Assembly: GCF_958295425.1 (NCBI RefSeq)
Contig: NC_081137.1
Span: forward strand, 11,633,738 to 11,697,737
DNA length: 64,000 nucleotides
Direction: 5' to 3'
Source: Solea solea
Lineage: Eukaryota; Chordata; Actinopteri; Pleuronectiformes; Soleidae
Positions 10,461 through 22,984 of this stretch are shown here, one piece after another; position 1 is the stretch's first letter, and each line of letters begins with the position of its first letter. The notes below the pieces were generated by a model. That model had not been told where the DNA came from, ran no database searches, and was given only the letters and a program-made list of their open reading frames with translations. Position numbers and translations under genes: made by a program.

Positions 10461-13400
10461 TACCGAGAATTTGTTCCATACACTCGTGTATTTGTCCCCA
10501 ATGTCCTGTGCTGAGCAGTTCAGGACGAATACACGCACCTTGACAGGTTTTTGTATTTTTCCTCATCACTGATTCTACAATGGCGTTTTTCCCTCATGCC
10601 TGTATGTTTGGTTCTATTATCTTTCAGCAAAGCCCACTGAGTTACATCACTTTGTATGAAAAGTGCTATATGAATTAATGAATTAATGAATTGATCGACT
10701 GAATAACTGACGTGACAATGTTCTGTTTTCACAGTTTCTGAAAAGCTAAGAGGCGTTTTCAGCAAATGAGGAAAATCCTTCAAGTTGCTTCAGATGAAGG
10801 ACCTTTACCACGTGGGGGGAAAAATAAAAATAAAAAATACTGCACAATACATGCTATCATTTTCTACTTCAAATTTCTCATTAGGTGTTTGAAAAAGAAA
10901 AAAAAAAACAAAGAAAAAAGAAAAAAAAGGTGCTTTCATGTGTAAGTCTGTGGACTTCAGTTTGATGCACTGTTTGTTTCTTGTTTGCTTTCTTGGGTGC
11001 GCAGCTTCCAGGAGCCCGAGGCACTGGTTGCTCACTGAAGATGAAGACGAATGCACATTCGATGACTGTCGTGGGTGTCTGCAAAAATATTGTCCATGAG
11101 GACCACTCGACGTGGTCCACATGATCTTTGCTTGTCAAGTGTCTTGATATTTTTCCTGTAATCGATATTCAGTCATTGCCAGCCATCCTGTAAACTGTCG
11201 AGATTGTTTACTGCCACAGAAGTGCTTCAAATTCAAATTTTATAGAGCGGTGTTAATGTTTTATAAGTGATGTACATCTTTGTCTTTGTATTATTTTTTT
11301 TTTGTCCTACTTTTGGTTATAAAAGCACAATCACTTAATTTTATTGTAAGTCATTGTTACACAGATTTCAGTCTGGAGGAAATCAGTCGTTTCATCAGGG
11401 TCGGTTTGGGGCCGAGAAAATGAATTGTTGATTGTGGTTGCGCGTTCGGTTGTGTTCGTTAGAGCTGCTTTCATTCCGATTTGAACTATCTGTTGTTTGT
11501 ACTGAAGAGATTTGCATGCGGATTCACCTGTAGGAGGTTTTTACTTCACACCTTAACTGCTTTGTTCAAGCCACCTCTGGGATGATGAAAATTCTGGTCA
11601 TGGACTGGTTCCATTTATCATTTCTCACCAACGCGTCAATTTCTTGTTAAAAACTTTGTGTTCCCTTGACTCTGGGCATAACTTTTGGAGCAGGGCTGGA
11701 CAATGCACCATACATATTGAATTACTCACTATGAATTCTTTCAATAAATAAAATTGCCTGGATTAAAGTGAGAACAGCTACAAAAAAAGAACCTACAACC
11801 AGTTTTCCTGTACAGTGCAGACTATAGGTCCAAATCCATCAACTGGACACATACCAGATATTAGCCAGTATAACTGGCACTGTTTTTTAAAATATATAAA
11901 TGTGTATATTATTGTTTATTTATCTTTGCATAGTTGCATTTACATTGTGATATAGATTTTGGTCACATTGTCCTGCCCTGTTCTGCAGGTTATACAGCAT
12001 ATGGAACACATATGTCACTTTAACTACTCTGTTTAAATAAATATTGCTGTTCAATAACAAATAATTGTCCATCTCTCTTCTGTAACTTGATCTATAGACG
12101 AATCCAGCAAAGTGCTGAAAGGGCAATAATCAAGGTGCTATTACTGTGGTGCATGATGTCTCCCAACAGTTTGAATTAATGCTCTCTAAAGAATGCACAA
12201 TTTCTATGTCATTGCTTTGTGTTGAGCACCATTTCCTAAAACAATGTCTTTGAGCTTTGTAAAAAAAAGTTTTTTGTGAAAAAATAGGAAAATAGTACAC
12301 ATTTACAGATCCAAGTGCAGTTTCCCAACTCTGACGAGCAACTAATAGTCAACCAGTCTATGATTCGATGTTTACTTGACAATACACATCATTGTCACCA
12401 TATAACCACCTAATTATTGATCATACTTCCTGTTAACTTTGTGACAGACATAATTTTTTCCAGCTGTTGTCACAACAGTTGTGTAACTATTACTTAGACT
12501 TTGAATAACATGTTTACCATGCATAATGTACCTCTAACACATGCCTGACATTTGTTGTTGTCGTCACTGTTGGCAGGCAACAGCAGGCAGTGAGTTGCTG
12601 CGACCTTCCTGTGCTGGTAGATCAAGAACACACAAATAGGTGGCTAGACTTGTCTCCATACCCTTTTGTTTCAGTTTGGTATCAAAAATGATTTCAAACC
12701 CTCATGACGACACCAAAAAAAGCCCAGTTCTATTTACAAATTACTCTTGGACAGAATTTTGACTGTCAGGTCCATTTGACTCCAAAAAAATCATTTTACG
12801 TATAAGACCTTCAAGGTTATGAAAATGCATCACATAGTAAAAAACAACTTTGCTGATAATGTTATTTTTTGCTACACAAAACTACATTAAGTAGGTTTTA
12901 TAAAGTATGAAAATATTGCAGACAAAAGAAGTCATCAACATGATTCTCATAATTAACCTACAGTGCTATTCAAGCACAAATGAAAAATAAATCTGAAGAG
13001 TCTTCAATATTATAGACTGGAAAAGGTTGTGATTCTGTTCACACTGTCCCATGTGTAAACCCGGGCTGTTGTGTGACTGTGCAAGTGAAGACAGAGAGGC
13101 TGTGAAGTTGTGATGAAACACGCTGTTTAATTAACCTCACTTAGGAACCTTCATCTGCAGAGCACCTGTGCGAGATTGAGAGTCTTTAACAGATGTCTTT
13201 CAGTGTGTATATGTGTGCATACGGCATGCGTGTGAGTATTCAGACTGCTAGTGAGACCTGTTTCTTTTTGCATGAGGCATTATATTCACTTCATCCAGTC
13301 TGGCCCGCCATTGAACATTCTCTAGACCTGTCCCTCTGTCCCAAACTTTACTGAGATGTGGAAATAAACAGTTAAATAAATACTCCTATCATTTGTAATC

Positions 13401-14160
13401 TAGATTTCACATGTTCTTTATATGTGCCACCCTTCTTGAGACAGTGCCCCATCAAATATCTTCTAGATGCTGCTCTGGAGGATGCTCATTCTATCTTTTG
13501 GGCTCTCTCTCACTCTGCTTACAATTCATTGTCTGACCATTACGAAATCTGTGGTTTCCCAATATGTCAGTCTAATGAAGGGAAGCGCATAAAAGACAAA
13601 AAAAAGACTAATTTCATTATTTCCAATGATGACACAATAAAACTTGAAGTCTCATCCCCATTTAGATGTTACTCATTCATTACTCACACCGTCCAGTTTT
13701 CAGTTTTAGCCAACCCCCTCCATGTTCAGGTGTCATACTGATATGTTCCAACTCTGATCCCCAACACTTTGCTACAATGCGAGGTAGGAAATGCAGAAAT
13801 AAGCTGTGTGAGGTTGTAAAGATTAAGTTTTACTAAAAACTTAAAAAAAAAAAGTGCTTTTAACATTTGGCATTTCATTTGATTTACCTAAGGCAGTGTG
13901 TTGTTTTATACTAGCTACCCTGTGAACTTGATATGGAGCAGAAATGTAAAAATCCTTCCTCGAGAGAATCAAGTGTAATATTTGTGCACAAAATATACCC
14001 CAAAGACTGAACAGGCCATGCACAATATTCAGCGCTGATCAAAATACTTGTGTCTTGTGGTGTTTTGACCGAGAGCTTCTGCATCCCCGCTCGTGCTGCT
14101 ATCTCTGCGGGCATAGCATGAGGGTTTTCCTTTATGCTATACTACATTCCATTTTTTTTT
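10461..14160. other. Intergenic DNA
   Basis: No supported gene in about 3.7 kb. A short possible 3' exon at 11005 is discussed among the findings. The rest is AT-rich with short homopolymers. Confidence 0.5.
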
Positions 14161-14166
14161 TACATT

Positions 14167-14345
14167 TTTTACTGCTTTATCCTCCACAGGAGGGCCGCGG
14201 GGGGAGCGGTGCCAATTTCAGCTGACATAAGGCGATAGGCAGGGTACACCCTGGACAGTTCGCCAATCCATTGCATGGCCACATATAAAGACAAACAATC
14301 ATTCAACCATTCACTCTCACTCTATATGGTCAATATAGAGTGGTG
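14167..14345 (-). mobile_element. Truncated SINE, 3' part
   Basis: On the minus strand this matches the 3' half of the SINE at 25153-25537. Shared words include GGACAGTTCGCCAATCCAT, GGGTACACCCTGGACAG, the GGCGATAGGC block and CTTTATCCTCCAC. The tRNA-like head is missing. It is clearly more diverged than the copies at 25.2 and 35.6 kb. Confidence 0.75.
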
Positions 14346-14680
14346 CTATGCTACATTTCTTTTTTTAATTATTTTTTCATTGCAAATCCAATGCAAACAT
14401 CTGTGAGCCTCTTCTGTTGCAGAGATACCAGCGATTTCACCTTGGATTTATCATTGTTGTGCTTTTTTTTTCTCAGTATTATTTGATGTCTAGCCAAAAT
14501 GCATATAGTTGTAGTTTGAGCTCTCCTAATATTCACACCGATGCTGTGACAGAATTGAATACATGTATTGTAATGTGAACGGTACATTATTTTCCTCACT
14601 TTAAAAGTGGGTGTGAATTACTTTTTTAATTTACTTAAATATGGGGGTTAGCGATGGGATACCCTATATGATTACAGAAT
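14346..14680. other. Intergenic DNA
   Basis: No gene or repeat recognised in this short AT-rich stretch. Confidence 0.5.
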
Positions 14681-15396
14681 TCCAAGGAGAGAAAGAAAAC
14701 TGAAGAACATACAGAGGGAGCTGAGGAAGCTGCAAGAGACAGCTCTTCTTTGAAAAATTGGGTCCAAAGAGGCAAAAGTAAGGGAGGAGATAAGGACAGA
14801 TGTATGTGTTTGTAAGTCTGTGTCTTAAACATTAAAATAGACCAACCCTTTCATGATGATAACATATGGCAAATGTTTACAGTTCATCTGTCACATTATA
14901 CTATACAGTAATACAGATATTGTTAGATAAAGACGGCACAGGTAGTGATAATGGAGATACAGTATCAGCGAGCCAAGGGATGCTCAGCAGGTAGAGGATA
15001 AGGAAGATGAAGATATTCCAGGGAGAAATGATGACAATGATGAAAATATCAGTGAGAGAGTGGATTGTGAAGATGTAGAGGAGAGAGCACATGCAGACAA
15101 TTCAAAGGACAGAGAATTTATATCAAGGAGGGAGATGATGAAAGTGGTGGGGAAAGAGCAGATGCAGAGGATTCAATGGAGAGAAATAATGGCAGTGATG
15201 ATGATGAGATCAGAGAGAGAGAGAGAGAGAGCTGAAGAAGATACTGAGGAAACCAGTGGATTCAGATGATTCTGTGGAGAGCAGTGACGATGATGCTGGT
15301 CATGGAGATGATCAGAAAATCAAGGATGAGTCAAAGGAAGACAGGAAAACAACTGACATCATCATTAAAATATCCCACTGATCCAGCTCATGTTCA
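14681..15396 (+). pseudogene. Decayed acidic low-complexity coding sequence (candidate)
   Basis: Coding-like acidic sequence is spread over several frames. At 14681-14775 an exon-like block between TTACAG and GTAAGG reads SKERKKTEEHTEGAEEAARD. From 14961 one frame gives SEPRDAQQVEDKEDEDI, then NDDNDENISERVDCEDVEER and HADNSKDRE. A second frame then carries GERADAEDSMERNNGSDDDE. After a GA microsatellite the frame switches back (AEEDTEETS) and then to a third frame (SDDSVESSDDDAGHGDD). The EERAHADNSKDRE and GERADAEDSMERN segments look like repeats of each other. Continuous acidic content with frameshifts suggests a decayed gene. I do not recognise the family, and a chance GAN-rich tract is possible. 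Confidence 0.35.
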
Positions 15397-15892
15397 AAAG
15401 CACACCATAGACCATAAGGTATCTATGACTTATCTTCTTGTGTTTATAGTTAGTTTCCAATTGATCGGTTATTATTGCAGTTATATTATTAATAAATTAT
15501 TGAACTTTGACAAAAAGCCCTTAGTGTGGTACATTCCAAACAAAGAATCGACATGATATCACTCATGACACCATGTAGACGTTCAAAATTGGAATCAAAA
15601 CATTAGATAATAAAGACATAAAGACCCATCTGTGAGAAAAAAGATTGAGAATTTAATGGAATTGTGACCTTAAAATTGAAAATCAAATTGAAGTAAGAAT
15701 TGTGAAATGCACTGTATTAATTTATATGATATTCAAATATTTAATCTTTAAAAAACAGATTTCCCCCCCAGTAGATGGTGGACACCAAAAGCAGTGCTAC
15801 AAATGAGTTACACTTTATCCAATCACTTTATATCTTCTGCTCCTGTTAATTGACAATTGTTGCCTGACATTTATCAGCAAACATGATGAATT

Positions 15893-15934
<42 letters not shown>

Positions 15935-15956
15935 TACATATATATATATATATATT
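15893..15956. repeat. (TA)n microsatellite
   Basis: An almost pure TA dinucleotide run with two interruptions (ACATATATACATA). Confidence 0.95.
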
Positions 15957-18900
15957 TTAAAAAGGTCAATTATTGTGTGTCTACGTACTAAATCTGTCTG
16001 TGTATGGAAAATTCATCTGCTAATTCAATCTCTAGATTTATGGCCCAGTTCTGCAGGTCCCCTGACCGGTACAGGACCAGGAGCCACAGCTGTAATCATA
16101 ATAATTAAAGTCTTTCCGAGCTCCACTCAGCCAAGACAACAATTAAACTCCCTGCTTGGCTGTTTTCCAACTCTATTACTTTTGGCCTTGAGGAAGACAT
16201 ACTGCCAAGAGGATCAAAGGTATCAAGGATAGCCTCTTCACCTCGCAGGACAACACTTCTGAGTGGAGCACCGGTTTTGTCCTTACTTCGGCACAAAGAG
16301 AGTAAAGACACCATAAGAAGGTGGTGGCAAAAGAACATTTTGAAGAAGGCTGATGAGGCGTGTCAGAACTTTTGGAGCCACCAGTGTTTTTCAAAAAAGC
16401 TATACATGACGTTGTCTTGAGTAGTGTCAAGACATTATTCAATAGCTCATTTTAATAGTGTTTACAATCCAAGCAGAGGACCAATGTGTAACTTTCTGCA
16501 TCACAAAATATCAGGAATAGTCCCCTGCGATGGTTACGTCAGGAAGGGAAGAAACACGAGTAGCAGAAAGTAGATCCAAGCGTCCAGTTGAAGGCAACAT
16601 TTGAGATTTACCTGCAAAGCAAGTTAGTTCTTTTCTACAAAAGCTTCAGACAAAGAAAGGGATAAGACCAGGTTAAATACGATGGGCATTTCTAGCAAAA
16701 AATGCTATTCAATATTTGTTGAATATTCTAAACTGCAGTGAATGAGAGCTAGTTAGAGTGATGCAGGGTTGACAGTGTGTTGAGCTAATGGGAGCAGCCG
16801 ATGAGATGCATTCGAAGACCCTGGAAAATTGCATTATTTCTGCAGGACCTACAGAGTGTTGAGCTTGAAGGAGCAGCTGACACCTTTTGTTATAGACAGA
16901 CCACACATTCGGAAGACATTGCAGTAGACAGATTTATATTTACGATTCATCCCTAATACTGTTCTGATGTTACCATGATGAGTCGTTGTATGAGCCAGGA
17001 AAAGGGCTCCAAAGTTAATTAAAGCTAGTCCTTCTCCCTGGACTCTTTAATAATTGGATGCATACATTATGTCACATGTAGGCACGATAGCTGCCGGCGT
17101 TAGCTGTCACAATCACTTTTGTTTTGGTCTTTTGTGTCCTGGTGTTTTCTGTCCTACTCAAACCTGTTGCGGCCGCTTAGTTTTACTAATGCTATGTTGC
17201 AGTACCGCTTCCTCCTTGCCCTCGTAAGTACTGACGTGAAACAAATCACTTCCTGTGAGCAGCACAGGAATGTTGCCGGGCAAATCAGAACTATACTTGT
17301 TTATGAAATCATTTTACACCTGCTTGAATGTAGCTTAATTGCTTTTATGGGAGTGTCAAACGCAATTAAAGAGGGAATGACATTAAAAACTGTGTCCAAG
17401 TCGAGGGCCAGGCGAGGTCAAGTAACATAAAATTCAAAACAAACCAAACTACTGTAATAAATAAAGAAACAAAACATATTTGAAATATGATGTGAATGAA
17501 AGATGTGTCATATTACTGAATAAAATGCATACTTTTTGGAAATTAATCTATTTACCCATGCAATTGCCTGGGCTACACATGGGATACACATCATTACTCA
17601 CAACAGAACATAAATGTTGAAGATGGGTAAATATTGTTGAAATGTATTGACATCAGCAGTGAAGTAATGCAATTTCCATGTGTCTCAACTGATTTCAGAG
17701 GAGCACAAACAGGCCTGTTGTCACATGTACTGTATCTTCACCGATAATTTGCTGTTCTCAATAATAATTATTGGATGTGTAAATCTAAAAAAGAGGAGGA
17801 AAAATCCAGCACAAATGAGGGGGCTGAGCTCCGTGTCTTCAAAGTCCCCACTGAATTCATTTAATTATTTTACAGGTGCGATAACTTGATAAGTGTCTCA
17901 ATGGAGGAACTATAAGGAGGAACTTTAAGGATGTTGCTCTTATAACTGTTGTCATTGAGAGGTGTGTCTACCACAGCACAGTAGGTAAGAAGCCAAAGAC
18001 AACTTTCAATCCAGCCTGTCAGACCTTGGCTTATGTGTCCCAGTTGTGCACAAGGGGCTGACCTACTTTACAGTCGCACAGCTGTCAACAGCTCTGAATC
18101 TGTGATCTACCTTCTTGGTGCAATTATCACTTTAAGCTTGACTGATGTCGCTGTAACCACTAAATGGTGGGTGAATAATGTGAACTCAAGCAGTGGAACT
18201 GAACGTGAGAGACAGCCATGCAGCAACAGCAGCATCGTTGTTTCCCTGTCGATTGCAAATCAATGTATGCAATCTGAAGTGTGCGTGTGATTTTTATCAT
18301 TCATGATCATGATCATACACTTGCATGTATTATTCCCATAACTCTATTGCAGCTAAACTGAATTATGAATACGATTCAGTTCTGTGTTATTTTGCTCTGC
18401 AGAAATCAATTTCTGAATGGCTGCCTTCATCTCCATCCATTCCTTTCTCAAGGACAGCCGCCTACAGGAGGTTATTCACAAGTGAAGGCCCTAGTTTCTT
18501 AGATACTGTGTGAGATGTGTATGCCTGTGCATGGGCCTGTGTGTGTATGGGAGCTGCCAAGTTTCATTTTCAATTTTACTGTGTTTATCCAGCAGATTCT
18601 CAGCAATCTGTTGACAAAGAGCCAGCCATGACAGCCAGGGCAAATGTGGCAGAGAGGCTGACAGAGAAGGCTAAACTGATGGCTGTCAGCCCTGAATAAC
18701 TCTTTCTATCGGAGGGGGGAAGATCTATACAGACATTTTTTTTTTTCCTTCCGTTATCACACAACAAAATGTCAAATCTTAAAATAATCCAAAATATTAT
18801 CCTGCATTTTGCTGCAGGTGCTGTGATTTCAGGCCCCTTGAACGTGTTCGTGCAGTCATTCAGGCAGCGGGATTTTCAAGTGTGCTGAGGTTTATTGAGG

Positions 18901-21216
18901 TTGTGTTGCAGGGGAGAAGTCTGGAGGTGATGAGGACATTGATTAGCTTCAACAGAAGTGAATTACACAGGTGGTGTCAGAGATAGGCAGCATTTCTCGG
19001 CTCTGAGAGGGAATGTTTTTTTTTTTTCGTGTCACCGACGTACTTGGAGGCATGGAGGGCACTGCAGTTGGGGGGCGAGGGGGATAAGCGACACCAGTGT
19101 TGATGAGGAGTCATGGGTGGAGAAGAGGGCTGGGGGGAGGGGGGGATTAATTGGGGTTCAAATTTCAAATTTATTGCCGTTGTGTTGGAAGAAGATTACT
19201 TTCTCTTAAAGTGCTGAGGTGGAGCTTATTCTGCAGCAGAGGAGAAGTTGTATTTTTTATGGAGATATATCACCGTCTGTCACAATAGAAGTTGACTGCA
19301 AACCAGGGGAGGATTTGTCTTGTGATGCCCTGAGAGGATTCACAGTGGCAGATGAGGCTGGGTATGCGGAGACATGAGAAGCTCCACTCGACACACACAA
19401 AAAAACAGAGCATGAAGTCTAAAGTTTTGCTCAAATAAATCTGCATTTGAGGTTAAGACGTGAAAGCTGGCAAATGTGAATTTCCGCACCTGATATGAAA
19501 GGATCACCACACAAAAGGAATCCATTGTCACTTTCAACTTCTACTAAAATATAAACAGGCTCTTCCTTTTTGTCTGTTTTGACTGTGTTGGCATCCTGGG
19601 GCACAACAAGAGACAAATTGTCTGGTATACAGTATAAAGTATGGTTTTGGCTTCCTGACAAAATGGCATTGTTTTGATAATAAAAAATAAAGACGACTTG
19701 CAAGTACACAACATGTACAATTTCAATACTTTAAACAGTAATGGACCTGGATCAACAGATAGCATTAGTATAGATACCCATATACACCAGTTTAAACCTT
19801 AAACTTACATTTGATGGGATTTTGTATTAGCTAAGTGAGAATCCCAAGTAAACACCAGCCGACAAAGTGACAAAAGTGAAGAAAACTACTGGTGCAGAGA
19901 AAGGCTGTCAAGACCAGAAAGGCTAAACTACAAATGTATGTACTCTCTCAGGATTTCCCAGGAACTTCAACTGGTTCTGTTTCTAGGAGCTGTAAGTGCT
20001 TGTCTCAGCTGAAACCTGGAAACCGTGTGTTTTACTCCACGAGTCACCAACAGCAGTGAGAAGCATTAATACCAGCATGTAAATGTAAATGTCCTGTATA
20101 CGAGACACTTCACGTCTGTGCTACAATGTCAAGTGGAAATGTATGTAAAAGAAGCACATAAAGGGTCAAAAAAAGAAAGACGAAAATAAATGAGTCACAC
20201 AGGAAGCTAAAGGCCATGAGACGACTGGCCTTTAGCTTAGCCTCGGGGCTGCGGGGGGGGCGGGCGGCAGTCTCAGGTGGAGTGCACGTAAAAACCACCG
20301 CGCCATTAAAATGTTGCAATTAGCCAAATGTCAGGAGTCACATATCAGCCTCTCCAAGGCAAGGTTACTCATAATCATCATGAGAAGGTTGTTCACCACA
20401 TGTTGGGACATTATCATCATATGATGCCACTCATATATTGAGAATTTAATGACTCACTGCCCCTTCTTATACTTAAAAGCAGCAGCAGTAAAAAAAAAAA
20501 AAAAAAGTTTGCAGTCACACTGTACTCACATGTTGATGTTGATGCATTACCAGTGGCACTCTTTCTTTCAGTCGTCAGAACTTGTGTATGGTTTGGTTTG
20601 GTGTAGGTTTGTCAGGTTGTTATGCACAATATTAAAAGAAAATACAACATAATGAATTCAGTTAGGTCTCCTGCCTGAACTAGAACTCATTTGCAATTCA
20701 TAATGTTGGTTGTTTTAGAAGAAAAACAACACAGTGAGGTTTTGCAAGCTCTCTTAACCCTAACCCTTGTAATTGTTCCTTTGAAAATGTTCTGTTCCGA
20801 CACGCGTCTAAAACTGCTCCCACACAACTGGTTCCATTTAAATACTGCACGCCAACATTTAGTCTATATCTTCAGTAAATATGTCAACTTTTTCTTTTAT
20901 ATAAAACAAACTATGTGATCAATGGCATTTGAATAGAAATGATGTGACTGAAAGTTGCTTGGAAGTTGTCAATGAGTTGAACTCTTACACATGAATGTAA
21001 TGCCTGAATAAACCTGATATAAATCAGATATTTGATATAGTAGGAGAAACACAGGTTTTTAGCAGTGATATGATATAAAACATTCAATATACTTTTTGCT
21101 CCACTTATAGGTACAGGATGAGGGTCAGCTGCATGCACAGCAGCACTGCTGCCCCTGAACAAGCTTACCCCAGGCATGAATTTCAAATTGGAAATGGAAA
21201 ACTGACAAAAAGGGGT

Positions 21217-21257
21217 AGAGAGAGAGAGAGAAAGAGAGAGTGTGTGAGAGAGAGAGC
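21217..21257. repeat. (GA)n microsatellite, interrupted
   Basis: Two GA runs separated by a TGTGTG interruption. Confidence 0.9.
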
Positions 21258-21947
21258 AAAATCCTATTCTATAATTAAATGGGGGTTTAATAATCCAAGA
21301 ACTCACTTGAATATTATTTCACTTGACTTGTTCTTTACTAAATAATAATGAGGAAACAGTAACATTCATACTTTTTGTATTGTTTAAAATAATAACTGTC
21401 TCTAGTTGCCCAAAGCCAAATTAGTGTTGGATTAATAAAGTTGAATTGACTTGAAACTTCCATTTCTTTATCCCTGTTCAAATGTTAATGCTTTGCAATC
21501 ATAACATTGTAAAAGCAATGCTCACAATGTGAAGGCTCTGTATGTTTATTTTAAATAGAAATCAAATAATTAGTGACTGAATGAACTCAGTCCAGTGTTT
21601 GTTTGTTTTGTGTCGTTATTGTTGTCTGTTGAAAAAGCTGCATTGCTTACATTCCTCCAGTGGCTCGTGGCAATGTTCAAAGAAGTGCTGCAATTTGAGT
21701 CCAAACTGTTCTCCTGAGGGCTGGAAAAAGAATTTCAGCAAAAAAAAAAGTGTTACTGTAAACTGATTTTTCATTGAACCAAGACCACAGCGACCCGTAA
21801 TGTTATCCCTTCAAACCAAGACCAGTTTATTGAGCTACACCTTGTAATTGGGCTCCGAGGACTCAACCATGGATTTATTTCTCTTTCCTCTACTTTTAAT
21901 TGGTGAAAAAACAAAGTCACACAACAAAATATTTAGGCTGCAATGCA

Positions 21948-21948
<1 letters not shown>

Positions 21949-21986
<38 letters not shown>
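21949..21986. repeat. (CA)n microsatellite
   Basis: Nineteen uninterrupted CA units, followed by a degenerate CACAC(A/G)-type tail to about 22008. Confidence 0.95.
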
Positions 21987-21991
<5 letters not shown>

Positions 21992-22723
21992 CCACACGCA
22001 TACACACCACCTGTATATGCAGCTTTAACTTTTGTTTTATAATGGAAGAGTGAAAGTGTCTATAGTACAAATATACAAACTATTAACTTCACTTTATTTG
22101 TATCTTTATGGTAAATATTTGAAGAGGAAGAAGAGTATGAGAGAAAAGAGGGAGGAAAATGGCCAATAAATAAATAAAGTGGTTGTTGGATGAGGCAGAA
22201 AGGTTTTTAAAGGGAAGGAAAAGGTGGAGTATACTGGGCTCAAGGGAGACAGATTTGGTTTTGTTTTCTTTTCCACTGGTCATATTTAAGATCCTTGAGA
22301 TGAGATTGTCCACCATGGGTTGACCCTTAACCTCTTCTCTCTTTGTTTCTCTCTAATACATGGCAGTAAAATGAACATATACATTTATGACATGACATAA
22401 TAATCAATATTTCTATTGTGTCGGTGTACAACTGTGACTATTCCATGAGTAATAAGAGCACCCGAAGAACCAGGTGTTAAGTGTAAGTAGGTGTAACACA
22501 AACACACCAAATTGACTGTGGTAGTCAAGGGGGGTTAAAGAAACCCAGAACCTACAGAAAATGACAAGGAAATTGAACCATCAATCAAACTTGTGAAAAT
22601 CCATAGTGAAAATCCACAGCACTAGTGTCTCTAAACATTATAGATGTGCATGTTTCTACTGCACAAAAACCCCAGTCATTCAGCAGTTAAATGCTTCTGT
22701 TGGAGATGATAGCCTACACCTGC

Positions 22724-22729
22724 TTTATT
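22724..22729 (-). terminator. Candidate polyadenylation signal of the lectin gene
   Basis: AATAAA on the minus strand, about 170 bases beyond the lectin stop codon. Position and orientation fit a short 3' UTR. It is only a hexamer match. Confidence 0.45.
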
Positions 22730-22897
22730 TAGTCTGAGGACACAAGGTGCTCAGGAAACATCACATCATACATACTAACAACAATATTCTCTGTTATTAT
22801 CTTCTATTAGCTTAACTACTCGATAAACAACACAGCAAAATCATTGGGAAGCAGTTGAATATTTTCTCGACTGCTTAGGAGGTCGAATGAAGATCAC

Positions 22898-22984
22898 TCA
22901 GGTCTGTTGGGTTTGGTTTGAGGGTAGATTCTTCCACTGAAGCTTGAAGTCTGTCCATCCCAGGTGTGTTAGCCTTGCATGGAT
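22898..22984 (-). CDS. Lectin terminal exon
   Basis: Starts after CCTCAG (minus strand). It reads IHARLTHLGWTDFKLQWKN, then LPSNQTQQT and TGA. The GWTDFKLQW block is typical of the C-terminus of tandem fish C-type lectins and confirms the strand and frame of the two domains. Confidence 0.8.
   Translation of the reverse strand: MHARLTHLGWTDFKLQWKNLPSNQTQQT

Larger units (their letters stand above)
15397..22700. other. Intergenic DNA with microsatellites
   Basis: No gene supported in about 7.3 kb. Short open frames show no family resemblance, splice pattern or composition change. The recognisable content is the simple repeats listed separately. Confidence 0.5.
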
